Below are positions 18,095-27,928 of a stretch of 64,000 bases of DNA, piece after piece. Location of the stretch: assembly GCA_021299635.1 (NCBI GenBank), contig JAJTFA010000001.1, forward strand, positions 1 to 64,000, given 5' to 3'. Source of the DNA: Sphingobacteriales bacterium (GTDB lineage: Bacteria; Bacteroidota; Bacteroidia; UKL13-3). The notes below the pieces were generated by a model that was not told the origin of the DNA, searched no databases, and saw only the letters and a list, made by a program, of their open reading frames with translations. A program made the position numbers and the translations under genes. Numbering within the stretch: the stretch's first letter is position 1; the number at the start of each line of letters is the position of its first letter.

Positions 18095-18804
18095 GTTTTT
18101 GGATTATCATATTGCTTATTTCTTTTCCGCTGGCAGGTGGCTTGCTTGCATTATTTACCAATTACCGCTCAGAGCACCGGCTAAAACTTGTATTATCATT
18201 TGGTGGTGCATACCTGCTTTCTATTGTTGCTTTTCATCTCATTCCGCATATCTATGAAGATGCCAATTTTCTTACCGGAGTTTTTCTGCTTGGTGGCTTC
18301 TTTTTTCAGATTGCTCTGGAGCGCTATTCACGTGGTATAGAGCATGGCCATTTGCACCTGCATGGCGAAAAGACGAAACTTATACCATATGAAATTTTAT
18401 TTAGTTTAAGCTTGCACAGTTTTATGGAAGGCATGCCGTTGGGTACAGATGTGTTTTTTAATTACACCCAAAAACTATCATTTGCCATAGGTATCGTTTT
18501 GCATGAATTACCTGCCGCTTTTGCTATGATTAGTTTATTGAAAGCGGCCAAACTCAGCACTAATATACTAAGGATATTTGTTGTAGTATATGCATCTATG
18601 TCAACACTGGGAGCATTGAGCAGTCGCTTCATCATTCACAGTGCAGATGACCATGTTTTTGATTATCTGATGGCTTTTGTTGTGGGTACTTTTCTGCATA
18701 TTGCCACCACCATATTATTTGAAAACAGCGAGAATCACCGTTTCAGTTGGAGTAAAATTTGGGCAATACTGCTTGGTATTTTGCTGGCAGTTATTATTAG
18801 CTGA
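18091..18804 (+). CDS. ZIP-family divalent metal transporter
   Basis: An inner-membrane protein of 237 aa with about seven to eight helices. The two metal-site helices are clear: LHSFMEGMPLGTD (TM4) and LHELPAAFAMISL (TM5). A histidine-rich cytoplasmic loop, EHGHLHLHGE, precedes them. ZIP proteins import zinc and related metals into the cytoplasm. The start codon is TTG at 18091, overlapping the upstream stop. No nearer ATG would keep the first helix. It is the last gene of the coupled trio with the methyltransferase and PAP2 genes. No metal-regulator site was seen. Confidence 0.88.
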   Translation: MSFWIIILLISFPLAGGLLALFTNYRSEHRLKLVLSFGGAYLLSIVAFHLIPHIYEDANFLTGVFLLGGFFFQIALERYSRGIEHGHLHLHGEKTKLIPYEILFSLSLHSFMEGMPLGTDVFFNYTQKLSFAIGIVLHELPAAFAMISLLKAAKLSTNILRIFVVVYASMSTLGALSSRFIIHSADDHVFDYLMAFVVGTFLHIATTILFENSENHRFSWSKIWAILLGILLAVIIS

Positions 18805-19003
18805 AATTATGCTTACGCCTCACTTCTCAGGCGAAAAAATCAGATTTAATTTAGAAACAAGATGGTTGTATCATTCAGTATAACTCCCAGCAGTTGAATT
18901 ATCAATGTTAAATGAATAATCAAAAAACTTTTTGCAGTTCAAAGCCATCAGCCAAAGGCTAAATTAAACAAACCCAACACCCAATCCCCAACACCTATAT
19001 CCC

Positions 19004-19546
19004 TTATTTCTTTAGAGCCAGGCTGGCATCTACCTTCACATCTATTTCTTCGGCAATTTTGGCTACCACCAGTTTGGGAACTTGTATTTGGTGGGCAGCA
19101 AGCTGAACCTTAAAGTCTGATGCAATATGAATAACACCATTTTTAACGGTTACCACACCTGGGATGTTTCTGTCTTTCTCTACCCCATGAAGATTCAGTT
19201 TACCGGTCACATTCACGTTGTATATGCCGTCTTTTGTTAAATCAACTTCCTCAATAATTTTTCCTTTAAAAGTGCTCATGGGATATTTTTCACTCTCCAT
19301 ATACTTTTCATTAAAGTGCTCTTGCATGAGTTTGTTTTCAAACTGAAACGAAGTATTGGCAACCAGGAAAGCAATATCTCTGGTTTGCACATTTACAAGC
19401 GCTTTAATTTCTTTACTTTCTGCTTTGATATCTTCTACAGGTGTTTTAGAAAAAAAGCTGATTACAGATTGAGTTGATGAATACAGCTGGGCTTGGGATG
19501 CGTAAGTTGTGCATATAACAAGCAGGGTAAGAATGGATTTTTTCAT
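19004..19546 (-). CDS. YceI-like family protein, exported
   Basis: The signal peptide is MKKSILTLLVICTTYASQAQ. The body is a YceI lipocalin-like beta-barrel of about 160 aa, seen in MSTFKGKIIEEVDLTKDGIY and the conserved LNLHGVEKDRNIPG segment. YceI proteins bind isoprenoid or amphiphilic molecules such as quinones in the periplasm. Here the ligand is unknown. The start is taken at the ATG 19546 because it begins the signal peptide; an in-frame ATG at 19573 would overlap the upstream stop. It is the last gene of the cytochrome/DUF5777 operon. Confidence 0.88.
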   Translation of the reverse strand: MKKSILTLLVICTTYASQAQLYSSTQSVISFFSKTPVEDIKAESKEIKALVNVQTRDIAFLVANTSFQFENKLMQEHFNEKYMESEKYPMSTFKGKIIEEVDLTKDGIYNVNVTGKLNLHGVEKDRNIPGVVTVKNGVIHIASDFKVQLAAHQIQVPKLVVAKIAEEIDVKVDASLALKK

Positions 19547-19569
19547 TTCAGGTGTCTTTATGTTAATCA

Positions 19570-20475
19570 TCATTTATCAAATGAAAATGTTCTGGAGATA
19601 TTAAACCCGAAACGCAATTGTGTAAGATTAAATTGTGATGGGTTGCGTGCAATGAACTGTTGTTCAATTAAACCATTTCCGTTAGTGAAATGCAGCTGAA
19701 AAACATGACCACCGGTTTCAATATCAAAGCCAATGGCAATGGCATCATAGTAGGTGGGTTTATCTCCATTCTTAGGTTGGTTACGTCCATTTAAACGCGG
19801 AATGTATTCGATATTAAAGCGTGTGCTGCGGCTTATTTTTATAGATGTGCCAATGCCCAAGGCAAAAATATCATTGGGTGTTTCTTTGGTTTCAACCAGG
19901 TTATGATGCACCATAGTGGGGGTTAGTATGAATGAAAAATAATCATTCATTTTTCGGGTAATAATGGTTTGAAAAACATATGAAAGTCTTGAGGTTTCAA
20001 AGTTTTGTCTGTTCTTATCAGCAAACGCTTGTGTGCTTATTCCGGTATTGCCAAACAACACCACACTCATGGGCATACCTTTGGTTTTTTGCTGCAGCAA
20101 CTGGTATTTTACAAAGCCATCATAGGTTTTACCGGCAGTGCTTCGGCCCAGGCCAATCATCAATTTATCGGTAATGCCATATTCCAGCCCCAGCCTGATT
20201 ACGGCACCATCCAACCCAAATACATCATATAATCCATAGTTATTATCCTTATTTATATTCATGGAGCTAAAACGGTGCTGAATTCTAAAATCAAGGTGTT
20301 TGGCTTTCATGGTTTCATTGCTTTGCAAATTAACCAACCGTGTTGATTTAAACGTAGCATAAACTGCTGTTGGTTTTTGAGGTGCTTCGCTGCTAAGCAT
20401 ATTCAGTAAATCATCTTGAGCTGAAACAATACCGCTAAATAGCAGCCAGTAAAAAAGGTAGATTGTTTTTTTCAT
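19570..20475 (-). CDS. DUF5777 family outer-membrane beta-barrel protein
   Basis: The signal peptide is MKKTIYLFYWLLFSGIVSAQ. Amphipathic beta-strands follow, with LDFRIQHRFSSM, LDGAVIRLGLEYGIT and FVKYQLLQQK, and a C-terminal aromatic-rich strand ending RTFSFDK. The pattern is that of the Bacteroidota DUF5777 family (recognised, not searched). Family function is unknown to me. It lies 8 bp after the small heme lipoprotein gene and just ahead of the YceI gene. That suggests a joint envelope role with the cytochromes, possibly electron transfer or lipid handling (inference). Confidence 0.85.
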   Translation of the reverse strand: MKKTIYLFYWLLFSGIVSAQDDLLNMLSSEAPQKPTAVYATFKSTRLVNLQSNETMKAKHLDFRIQHRFSSMNINKDNNYGLYDVFGLDGAVIRLGLEYGITDKLMIGLGRSTAGKTYDGFVKYQLLQQKTKGMPMSVVLFGNTGISTQAFADKNRQNFETSRLSYVFQTIITRKMNDYFSFILTPTMVHHNLVETKETPNDIFALGIGTSIKISRSTRFNIEYIPRLNGRNQPKNGDKPTYYDAIAIGFDIETGGHVFQLHFTNGNGLIEQQFIARNPSQFNLTQLRFGFNISRTFSFDK

Positions 20476-20483
20476 CTGGTGGG

Positions 20484-20825
20484 TTAATTGTTAGGTGCTC
20501 CGGCATCAATCCACTTAGCAAGTGCGTCTCTCATCGAGGGATTCAACGGTGCTGATATGGGCATTGTTCCTTCAACAACGGCTCTTACTTTTATGCGATC
20601 TCTGTTGGCAAACACTCTTTCATAAGTTGTAAGATCAGGAGAAATTGCAATTGCTCCATGGCAAAATTGGGTGGCACAATTCACATCAATAATCGGCTTA
20701 ATATTGGTCGACCATTTCACTTCTGCAACTATTGGCTTTGGATATAAAGATTCTTCGTTATCGTAGTAGCAGCCGGATAGGCTTGCTACTACAAAAAGTC
20801 CTATAATGGTTTGTCTTTTATTCAT
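20484..20825 (-). CDS. Small lipoprotein with a CX4CH heme-type motif
   Basis: A 113-aa lipoprotein with the signal MNKRQTIIGLFVVASLSGC, cleaved at the lipobox LSGC. The motif CATQFCH has four residues between the cysteines (CX4CH) instead of two. A methionine-bearing GTMPISAPLNP loop follows, and the C-terminus WIDAGAPNN is typical of the planctomycete-type cytochrome c domain. It probably binds one heme c on the periplasmic face of a membrane. It is the third gene of the operon, 2 bp from the upstream gene. Confidence 0.75.
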   Translation of the reverse strand: MNKRQTIIGLFVVASLSGCYYDNEESLYPKPIVAEVKWSTNIKPIIDVNCATQFCHGAIAISPDLTTYERVFANRDRIKVRAVVEGTMPISAPLNPSMRDALAKWIDAGAPNN

Positions 20826-20827
20826 AA

Positions 20828-21277
20828 TTAATTAGATTTAATAACATCTGTTGTTGCGCCATGACAGCTATTGCATGCCCCCATGGTGATGCTTGTGCTC
20901 ATTTCTTTGAAAGAGCCATCTTTTTTCACAACAACAGGGTATACACCTGTTTTGAAATCAACAATTTTTGAAGTGTAAAAATTCCCTGATGGTTCAATTT
21001 GCAATTTATAAACCAGCTCACCTTTGCGGTTTGGCTCGGTCCATAATTCAATATCTTTTCCGCTTCCTCCCACCACTGTTCCTGCTACGTGCCACCAACC
21101 GCCCTCTCTTACAGCTTCGCTGTATTCGCTTCCGTTGTGGCAATTCATGCAGTTTTGTCCTGCATTGTGGCTTTTACTTGAATACGTACTTTCTTTACCG
21201 TTTTTCATGATATCATCATAATGAGAGCAGGAAATAATCACCAGCATAAGGGTAAAGAAAACAACTGCTTTTGTCAT
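20828..21277 (-). CDS. Lipoprotein with two CXXCH heme motifs
   Basis: The start MTKAVVFFTLMLVIISC gives a lipoprotein signal. It sits 11 bp after the upstream stop, so it is preferred over an in-frame codon at 21316 that would overlap the preceding gene. The motifs CMNCH near residue 40 and CNSCH near 140 are canonical c-type heme sites. Between them lies a beta-rich segment (GGWWHVAGTVVGGSGKDIE). It is probably a diheme electron carrier or sensor in the periplasm. It belongs to the five-gene operon. Confidence 0.75.
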   Translation of the reverse strand: MTKAVVFFTLMLVIISCSHYDDIMKNGKESTYSSKSHNAGQNCMNCHNGSEYSEAVREGGWWHVAGTVVGGSGKDIELWTEPNRKGELVYKLQIEPSGNFYTSKIVDFKTGVYPVVVKKDGSFKEMSTSITMGACNSCHGATTDVIKSN

Positions 21278-21288
21278 AGGTATAGGTT

Positions 21289-21954
21289 TTATTGCGGGCA
21301 GCCTGAGACTTTCCATAATTGGAGTTTACGAATATCACAAAAACTTAGTTTATTTCCGTACTTGGGCATTGGTGAGCACCCGCCTGCTTGCTGAACGGAG
21401 CAAATGAGCTTACCATTCATGGTTTGGCTTTGCACATTGCTGTATGATTCCAGATTAATACCACCACCTGATGTGGCCGCACCACTATGGCATCCCAGGC
21501 AATTGGTTGAAATCACAGACGCAATATGTGTGGTATACTTTACCATAAACGTATCGCAATTGTTGGCGCATATTTTTTCTGTTGCACCTTGTGCAATCCA
21601 TTTTTCTATGAGTTGTATTTGTGCAGCAGGCAGCGGTCCGGCAGGTGGCATGCGATCTCCCGGTTCGGTAGCTTTAATGGTTTTTAAAATTTTGTTGTTA
21701 TTTATGCCGGGCTTAATACCCGCATAATCTGTAAACTGATAACCATCTGCCCTGCTGATGGTATTGTGGCATGCAGTCATGGTACAATTAGATACAAAGA
21801 GAGGAAGAATCTGGGTATTGAAACATACCGAATCGCCTGATATAGGCATTTGGGCAACCGGTTCTGCAGGATCATGTTTGCAACCGCACACCAATAGAAT
21901 GATTCCTGAAAAAGGTAAAACAATACCGCACACAACGTATTTTATAACTGACAT
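21289..21954 (-). CDS. Cytochrome-c-like lipoprotein, CX4CH plus CXXCH
   Basis: First gene of the operon, 221 aa. The signal ends in ILLVCGC, a lipobox-like cleavage site. The motif CTMTACH has four residues between the cysteines. A GDRMPPAGPLP loop with a probable axial Met follows, then IEKWIAQGA; these resemble the planctomycete cytochrome c domain. A second, canonical site, CLGCH, lies near residue 155. Extra cysteine pairs (CANNC, CSVQQAGGC, CDIRK, SGC) could form disulfides. It probably anchors two hemes at the membrane surface. No promoter of the TAnnTTTG type was found upstream. Confidence 0.75.
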   Translation of the reverse strand: MSVIKYVVCGIVLPFSGIILLVCGCKHDPAEPVAQMPISGDSVCFNTQILPLFVSNCTMTACHNTISRADGYQFTDYAGIKPGINNNKILKTIKATEPGDRMPPAGPLPAAQIQLIEKWIAQGATEKICANNCDTFMVKYTTHIASVISTNCLGCHSGAATSGGGINLESYSNVQSQTMNGKLICSVQQAGGCSPMPKYGNKLSFCDIRKLQLWKVSGCPQ

Positions 21955-22074
21955 GATGGTAAAGGTAAAAATTTCAATTGAATTCCAGCATAAGCATTCT
22001 ATACTGCCTACCCCTCAGACCGCAACCTTAATGTGGAATTAATTGCTGATGATAGGTAATGCCTGATAAGTTGA

Positions 22075-23736
<1,662 letters not shown>

Positions 23737-23750
23737 AAGGCTGCTGTAAA

Positions 23751-25994
23751 TTATTTCACTACATCTTCTCGGCTCACTTTAATTAAAGGGCTGGACGCTT
23801 TAATTTTATTCATGAGTTCTTCCAAGTGCATGGTATCATATACTTCCAGTTCAATCATACCTTCAAACATGCCTTCTCTGGATGAGATTTGAATGGCATG
23901 CATATTAATTTCAAGTTGTTTGGAAATAATATCTGCTATATTACTTACGATACCTACACTGTCAATTCCCTGCACCTTAATAGTGGTAGTAAATGCACGA
24001 TCAATATTAATTTGGTTGGCCCATTTTGCCTTAATAAGCCTGTATCCGTAGTTGCTCATTAAACCAATGGCATTGGGACAGTTGGTACGGTGAATCTTTA
24101 CACCTTCGCCAACCGTAATAAATCCAAAAATATCATCACCCGGTATGGGGTTGCAACATTTGGCAAAGCTGTAGGGCAGTTCAATTTCTTCACCCAAAAT
24201 CACTGCATCTTTGGCATAGTTGCCAGATGCCTTTGCCAGAGCCTGCTGCTCTTTTTGTGTTTTAATTTCATGCGCATGTTCTATGCGATGCTTTTTAACC
24301 TTTTCAAGAATATCGGCAATATGCAGTTTGGTTTTATCAATTTTCTCGGTTGCTATCTGATAGTATAGCTCTGTAATATTCGGTAGGTTAAAATAGACGG
24401 CAATATCCTGCAGGGCTTCGCTGTTAAATGGTATTTTATCTTGTGCAAATTTTCGTTCCAATATTTCTCTGCCCATTGATGAAGCCCTTAGTTTTTCCTG
24501 CTTCATCCAATCGCGCACTTTTGATTTGGCTTTGGCGGTAACAATAAAATTCAGCCACTCTTCTTTGGGTGTTTGTTTAGATGAGGTCAATACCTCTACT
24601 TGATCTCCGTTTAAGATTGCATGGTTTAGTGGCACCAATTTATTGTTTACCTTACCACCTATACATTTGGCTCCCAATTCGGTGTGTATGTCAAATGCAA
24701 AATCAAGTATGGTGGCATTGGCCGGTAGTTTGCGTAAATCACCCTTAGGCGTAAACACAAAAATTTCTTCAGCAAATAGGTTTAGTTTAAAATCATCCAG
24801 AAAATCCAATGCGTTCGATTCCGGGTTTTCCAGTATTTCACGAACCCGCGCAAGCCATTCTTCCAAACCTCCGTCAACGGTAGTGGTTGCTTGGTTAGGC
24901 TTATCTTTATATTTCCAGTGTGCGGCATATCCTTTCTCTGCAATTTCATCCATCCTGCGGGTGCGTATCTGCACTTCTACCCATTTACCTTTAGGCCCCA
25001 TAACGGTGGTATGCAATGATTCATAGCCATTGCCCTTGGGTGTAGAAATCCAGTCTCTTAGTCGGTCGGGGTTGGGTTTATAGAAATCTGTTACAATGGA
25101 ATAGACTTTCCAGCAATCAGGCTTTTCTGTCTCTTCGCTTTCTGAATCAATAATTACCCTTATGGCAAACAAATCATACACCTCTTCAAAAGGTATATTT
25201 TGCACTTTCATTTTATGCAAAATAGAGTGTATGCTTTTGGGTCGTCCTTTAATTTCAAATTTTAATCCACTTTCAGTCAGTGATTCAATAATGGGTTCAC
25301 AAAATTGCTTGATGTAGCGGTTGCGTTGAGTTTTGGTTTCCTGAAGTTTGTTTTTAACAAAGCGGTAATTTTCTGGTTCCAGGTATTTCGTGGCAAGGTC
25401 TTCCAATTCAGTTTTAATGGCATATAAACCCAAGCGGTGAGCCAAAGGTGCATACACATATTGTGTTTCACTTGCAATTTTCAATTGTGATTTTGGCGAC
25501 ATGGAATCCAGCGTGCGCATATTATGCAACCTGTCGGCCAGTTTTATCAGTATTACCCTTACATCATCACTCAGTGTAAGCAGCATTTTCTTAAAGTTCT
25601 CGGCCTGCATGGATTTATCCTGCTGGTCAAAAACTCCGGCTATTTTGGTTAAGCCATCTATAATTTTAGCCACATTTTCACCAAAATTTAATCGCACCAC
25701 ATCTAAGGTGATTTCGGTATCTTCTACGGTATCGTGCAGCAATGCACAAATAATGGAAGTAGCACCCAACCCCATTTCTTCGGAACAAATTTGTGCAACA
25801 GCAAGGGGGTGAAGAACATAGGGTTCTCCGGATTTTCTGCGCATGGTTTTGTGCGCCTCAAGTGACATCTCAAAAGCTTTTCTAATATGCTTTTTGTCAT
25901 TTTTTTCCAATGTGCGCCTGCAAGATTTGAGCACATTGCGATACGCTTTTACTATTTCTTTATTTTCTTTTTCCGGATCTGTAACTACCTGCAT
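23751..25994 (-). CDS. Bifunctional (p)ppGpp synthetase/hydrolase, RelA/SpoT family
   Basis: Makes and degrades the stringent-response alarmone (p)ppGpp. At 747 aa the domains are, in order: HD hydrolase with HPLAVAQICSEE and ALLHDTVEDTEIT (about 55-110, intact HD, so hydrolase-competent); synthetase with KSIHSILHKMK and VYDLFAIRVI (about 240-360); TGS with FDIHTELGAKC (about 415-475); a conserved cysteine segment SFAKCCNPIPGD; and a C-terminal ACT domain (about 665-745). It is a long Rel enzyme and probably the main stringent-response enzyme. The start lies beside a TAATTTTCG element and diverges from the tRNA-Leu promoter region. Confidence 0.95.
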   Translation of the reverse strand: MQVVTDPEKENKEIVKAYRNVLKSCRRTLEKNDKKHIRKAFEMSLEAHKTMRRKSGEPYVLHPLAVAQICSEEMGLGATSIICALLHDTVEDTEITLDVVRLNFGENVAKIIDGLTKIAGVFDQQDKSMQAENFKKMLLTLSDDVRVILIKLADRLHNMRTLDSMSPKSQLKIASETQYVYAPLAHRLGLYAIKTELEDLATKYLEPENYRFVKNKLQETKTQRNRYIKQFCEPIIESLTESGLKFEIKGRPKSIHSILHKMKVQNIPFEEVYDLFAIRVIIDSESEETEKPDCWKVYSIVTDFYKPNPDRLRDWISTPKGNGYESLHTTVMGPKGKWVEVQIRTRRMDEIAEKGYAAHWKYKDKPNQATTTVDGGLEEWLARVREILENPESNALDFLDDFKLNLFAEEIFVFTPKGDLRKLPANATILDFAFDIHTELGAKCIGGKVNNKLVPLNHAILNGDQVEVLTSSKQTPKEEWLNFIVTAKAKSKVRDWMKQEKLRASSMGREILERKFAQDKIPFNSEALQDIAVYFNLPNITELYYQIATEKIDKTKLHIADILEKVKKHRIEHAHEIKTQKEQQALAKASGNYAKDAVILGEEIELPYSFAKCCNPIPGDDIFGFITVGEGVKIHRTNCPNAIGLMSNYGYRLIKAKWANQINIDRAFTTTIKVQGIDSVGIVSNIADIISKQLEINMHAIQISSREGMFEGMIELEVYDTMHLEELMNKIKASSPLIKVSREDVVK

Positions 25995-26036
25995 ATTGCC
26001 CGAAAATTAAGGAATATTACCCTATTAATGCAATTA

Positions 26037-26067
26037 TTTGCAATATATTTAAAATGTAATACCTTTG
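26037..26067 (+). promoter_or_regulatory. Bacteroidota-type promoter reading into the tRNA-Leu repeat region
   Basis: TTTG (26037-26040), 19 nt and TACCTTTG (26060-26067) match the Bacteroidota consensus exactly. Transcription should start about 5-7 bp downstream, close to 26073. That is just before the first copy of the tRNA-Leu 5' sequence at 26079, so this looks like the original tRNA-Leu promoter. It is now separated from the complete tRNA by 226 bp. Confidence 0.75.
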
Positions 26068-26078
26068 CCGTCCCTTTT

Positions 26079-26304
26079 GCGGATGTGGCGTAATTGTTCG
26101 TGAGACTGCATTTCGAAGAAATGCTAGTGGAACAATCCCGACTAGTCGGGAGTAGCCGAAGCTGAAATAGGGAAGTGGAATTTGAAATATTGCGGATGTG
26201 GCGTAATTGTTCGTGAGACTGCATATCGAAGAAATGCTAGTGGAACAATCCCGACTAGTCGGGAGTAGCCGAAGCTGAAATAGGGAAGTGGAATTTGAAA
26301 TATT
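26079..26304 (+). repeat. Two tandem copies of a 113-bp element containing the first 18 nt of tRNA-Leu
   Basis: The units are 26079-26191 and 26192-26304. They differ at one base that I can find (T at 26112, A at 26225). Each unit begins with the first 18 nt of the adjacent tRNA-Leu and continues with a 95-bp core foreign to the tRNA. The core holds a hairpin (GCATTTC-GAA-GAAATGC, 26108-26124, one mismatch in the second copy) and a perfect 16-bp palindrome TCCCGACTAGTCGGGA (26136-26151 and 26249-26264). GTTC and GAAC flank the first hairpin and could pair. The unit ends directly at the next tRNA start, so the complete tRNA is preserved as a third 18-nt copy. No credible protein is encoded. 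Confidence 0.95.
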
Positions 26305-26389
26305 GCGGATGTGGCGTAATTGGTAGCCGTGCCAGACTTAGGATCTGGTGCCGAAAGGCGTGGGGGTTCGAGTCCCTCCATCCGCACCA
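26305..26389 (+). tRNA. tRNA-Leu (UAG)
   Basis: An 85-nt class II tRNA with encoded CCA. The acceptor stem pairs GCGGATG with CATCCGC. The anticodon stem-loop is CCAGA-CTTAGGA-TCTGG with anticodon TAG. The variable arm is extended (TGCCGAAAGGCG), and the T-loop is GTTCGAGTC. Its only obvious promoter lies 240 bp upstream, beyond the two 113-bp repeat units. A strong terminator follows at 26393. Confidence 0.96.
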
Positions 26390-26392
26390 ATC

Positions 26393-26423
26393 AAAAAATA
26401 AGACTGAATCGGGTCTTATTTTT
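26393..26423 (+). terminator. Intrinsic terminator after tRNA-Leu
   Basis: AAAAATAAGAC, an 8-nt loop and GTCTTATTTTT form an 11-bp stem ending in a T-run, four bases past the tRNA CCA. Its 3' arm contains TATTTTTG (26417-26424), a match to the -7 consensus that ends 17 bp before the tig ATG. The same bases could therefore serve as the tig promoter. Confidence 0.85.
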
Positions 26424-26441
26424 GTTTAAGTGCAAATACAA

Positions 26442-27818
26442 ATGAACGTAACGTTTGAACAAAAAGACAATCTAAATGGCACGATATCGGTTAACCTTAC
26501 TGCAGCCGATTATGCACCTGAGTTAGACAAAAAAATTAGCGATTATAGGAAACGTGCCAATATTCCTGGCTTTCGTCCGGGTATGGCTCCAAAATCTATG
26601 ATTGAAAAAATGTTTGGTACCTCAATGTTGCTCGAAGCTGTAAATTCAGCTGCTTCTAAAGGCTTGTTTGATTATATTGATGATAAGAAACTGAATATCT
26701 TGGGTCAGCCTGTTTTAAATGAAAACAGCAAAATTGATGAATTGGTTAAAGGCAATGATTACACCTTTACGTTTGATATTGGTTTGGCTCCCAATTTTTC
26801 TTTAAAAGTTTCTGATAAGGATGTTTTTACGCGCTACGAGGTAATGATTGATGATAAAATGATTGATGAGGAGGTTGATAGATTGCGCAAACGTTTTGGA
26901 ATCCTAAATGATGTGGAAGTTGCGGGCGATAATGATGTGGTATATACTGCAATGACCGAGTTAAATGAGAATGGTGAAGTTTTGGAAGGAGGAGTTCATT
27001 CAGCCAGCACGCCTGTGCTTACATCAAGCATAAAGGATCAACCTTCAAAAAGTTTATTTATAGGCACAAAGAAGGGTGCAGAGTTTAATGTGAAGCTTTT
27101 TGATTTATTTGATAATGATGAAACTGAAATTTCGCATGCGTTGGGTATAAACAAACAAACAGTTGCCGATTTGGGTAAAACGTTTAAAGTAGTGGTGAAT
27201 GAAATTAAGCGCAACGAAACAGCAGAGATAAATCAAGCATTTTTTGATAAGGTTTATGGGGAAGGAGTGGTAACAACTGAAGAGCAGATGCACGAAAAAA
27301 TTAAAGCAGAACTTTCAACTTATTTTGGTGGTCAGGCAGATCATTTGTTTGAACATGAGATGACAGATAGCATTGTTGCCAAACAGGGTATTGACTTGCC
27401 TGATGCATTCTTGAAACGTTGGCTCATCGACCGTCATCCGGATAAATTCAATACCGATAATGTTGAGCAGAATTATCAGCATGAAGCGTCTTATTTGCGT
27501 AACCATTTGTTTGAAGAGAAACTGCTTTCGGAGAACAATGTAAAAGTAGAAGAAGTTGATATAAAGCAGGCGGCCATCAATTATACCAAAAACATGTTTG
27601 GTGCATATGGCAATACCGGCATCAGTGATGAAATGCTGGCAAGTATTATAGAGCCGAGTATGAAAAAAGAGGAGTACCGCTCACGTATGATAAATCTTGC
27701 TGTTTCAAACAAGGTTAGAGAAGTACTAAAATCTAAGGTTACTATAGAGACTAAATCTGTATCAGCCGATGATTTTATTAAGCTGGTGCAAGAGCATAAC
27801 TCGAGGCACCATAAATGA
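26442..27818 (+). CDS. tig: Trigger factor, ribosome-associated chaperone
   Basis: Binds nascent chains at the ribosome exit tunnel. The N-terminal ribosome-binding domain includes the signature PGFRPGMAPKSMIEKMFG near residue 47. An FKBP-like PPIase-type domain follows (about 150-245, FIGTKKGAEFNVKLFD), then a long helical chaperone domain to the C-terminus. The length of 458 aa is normal for the family in Bacteroidota. The start is taken at ATG 26442 (MNVTFEQKDNLNG); an in-frame GTG four codons earlier overlaps the tRNA terminator arm. A degraded copy of its 27612-27658 segment appears at 28650-28696. Confidence 0.93.
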   Translation: MNVTFEQKDNLNGTISVNLTAADYAPELDKKISDYRKRANIPGFRPGMAPKSMIEKMFGTSMLLEAVNSAASKGLFDYIDDKKLNILGQPVLNENSKIDELVKGNDYTFTFDIGLAPNFSLKVSDKDVFTRYEVMIDDKMIDEEVDRLRKRFGILNDVEVAGDNDVVYTAMTELNENGEVLEGGVHSASTPVLTSSIKDQPSKSLFIGTKKGAEFNVKLFDLFDNDETEISHALGINKQTVADLGKTFKVVVNEIKRNETAEINQAFFDKVYGEGVVTTEEQMHEKIKAELSTYFGGQADHLFEHEMTDSIVAKQGIDLPDAFLKRWLIDRHPDKFNTDNVEQNYQHEASYLRNHLFEEKLLSENNVKVEEVDIKQAAINYTKNMFGAYGNTGISDEMLASIIEPSMKKEEYRSRMINLAVSNKVREVLKSKVTIETKSVSADDFIKLVQEHNSRHHK

Positions 27819-27928
27819 AAATCTTTATTCTAAATTAATTTCCTCCGTTTTGGTTTGGAATCGATAGTGAATACCCTGATACCTTATATTTATTTTTATT
27901 ATAATTGGTAAATCCTTATCATTGAAAA

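Noticed and set aside
18930-19003. Hairpin AGCC/GGCT after the YceI gene as terminator
   Set aside because: The stem is only four pairs and the following U-run is weak, so it cannot be supported.
26079-26304. Possible CRISPR or phage attachment array
   Set aside because: There are only two long units with no variable spacers, no cas gene and no integrase. The shared 18 nt matches a tRNA 5' end, while phage att sites normally match the 3' end.
26142-26390. Minus-strand reading frame over the tRNA-Leu and repeats that begins with EGLEPPRLSAPDPKSG
   Set aside because: It is the well-known spurious translation of a tRNA-Leu gene read backwards, and its remainder is repeat DNA.
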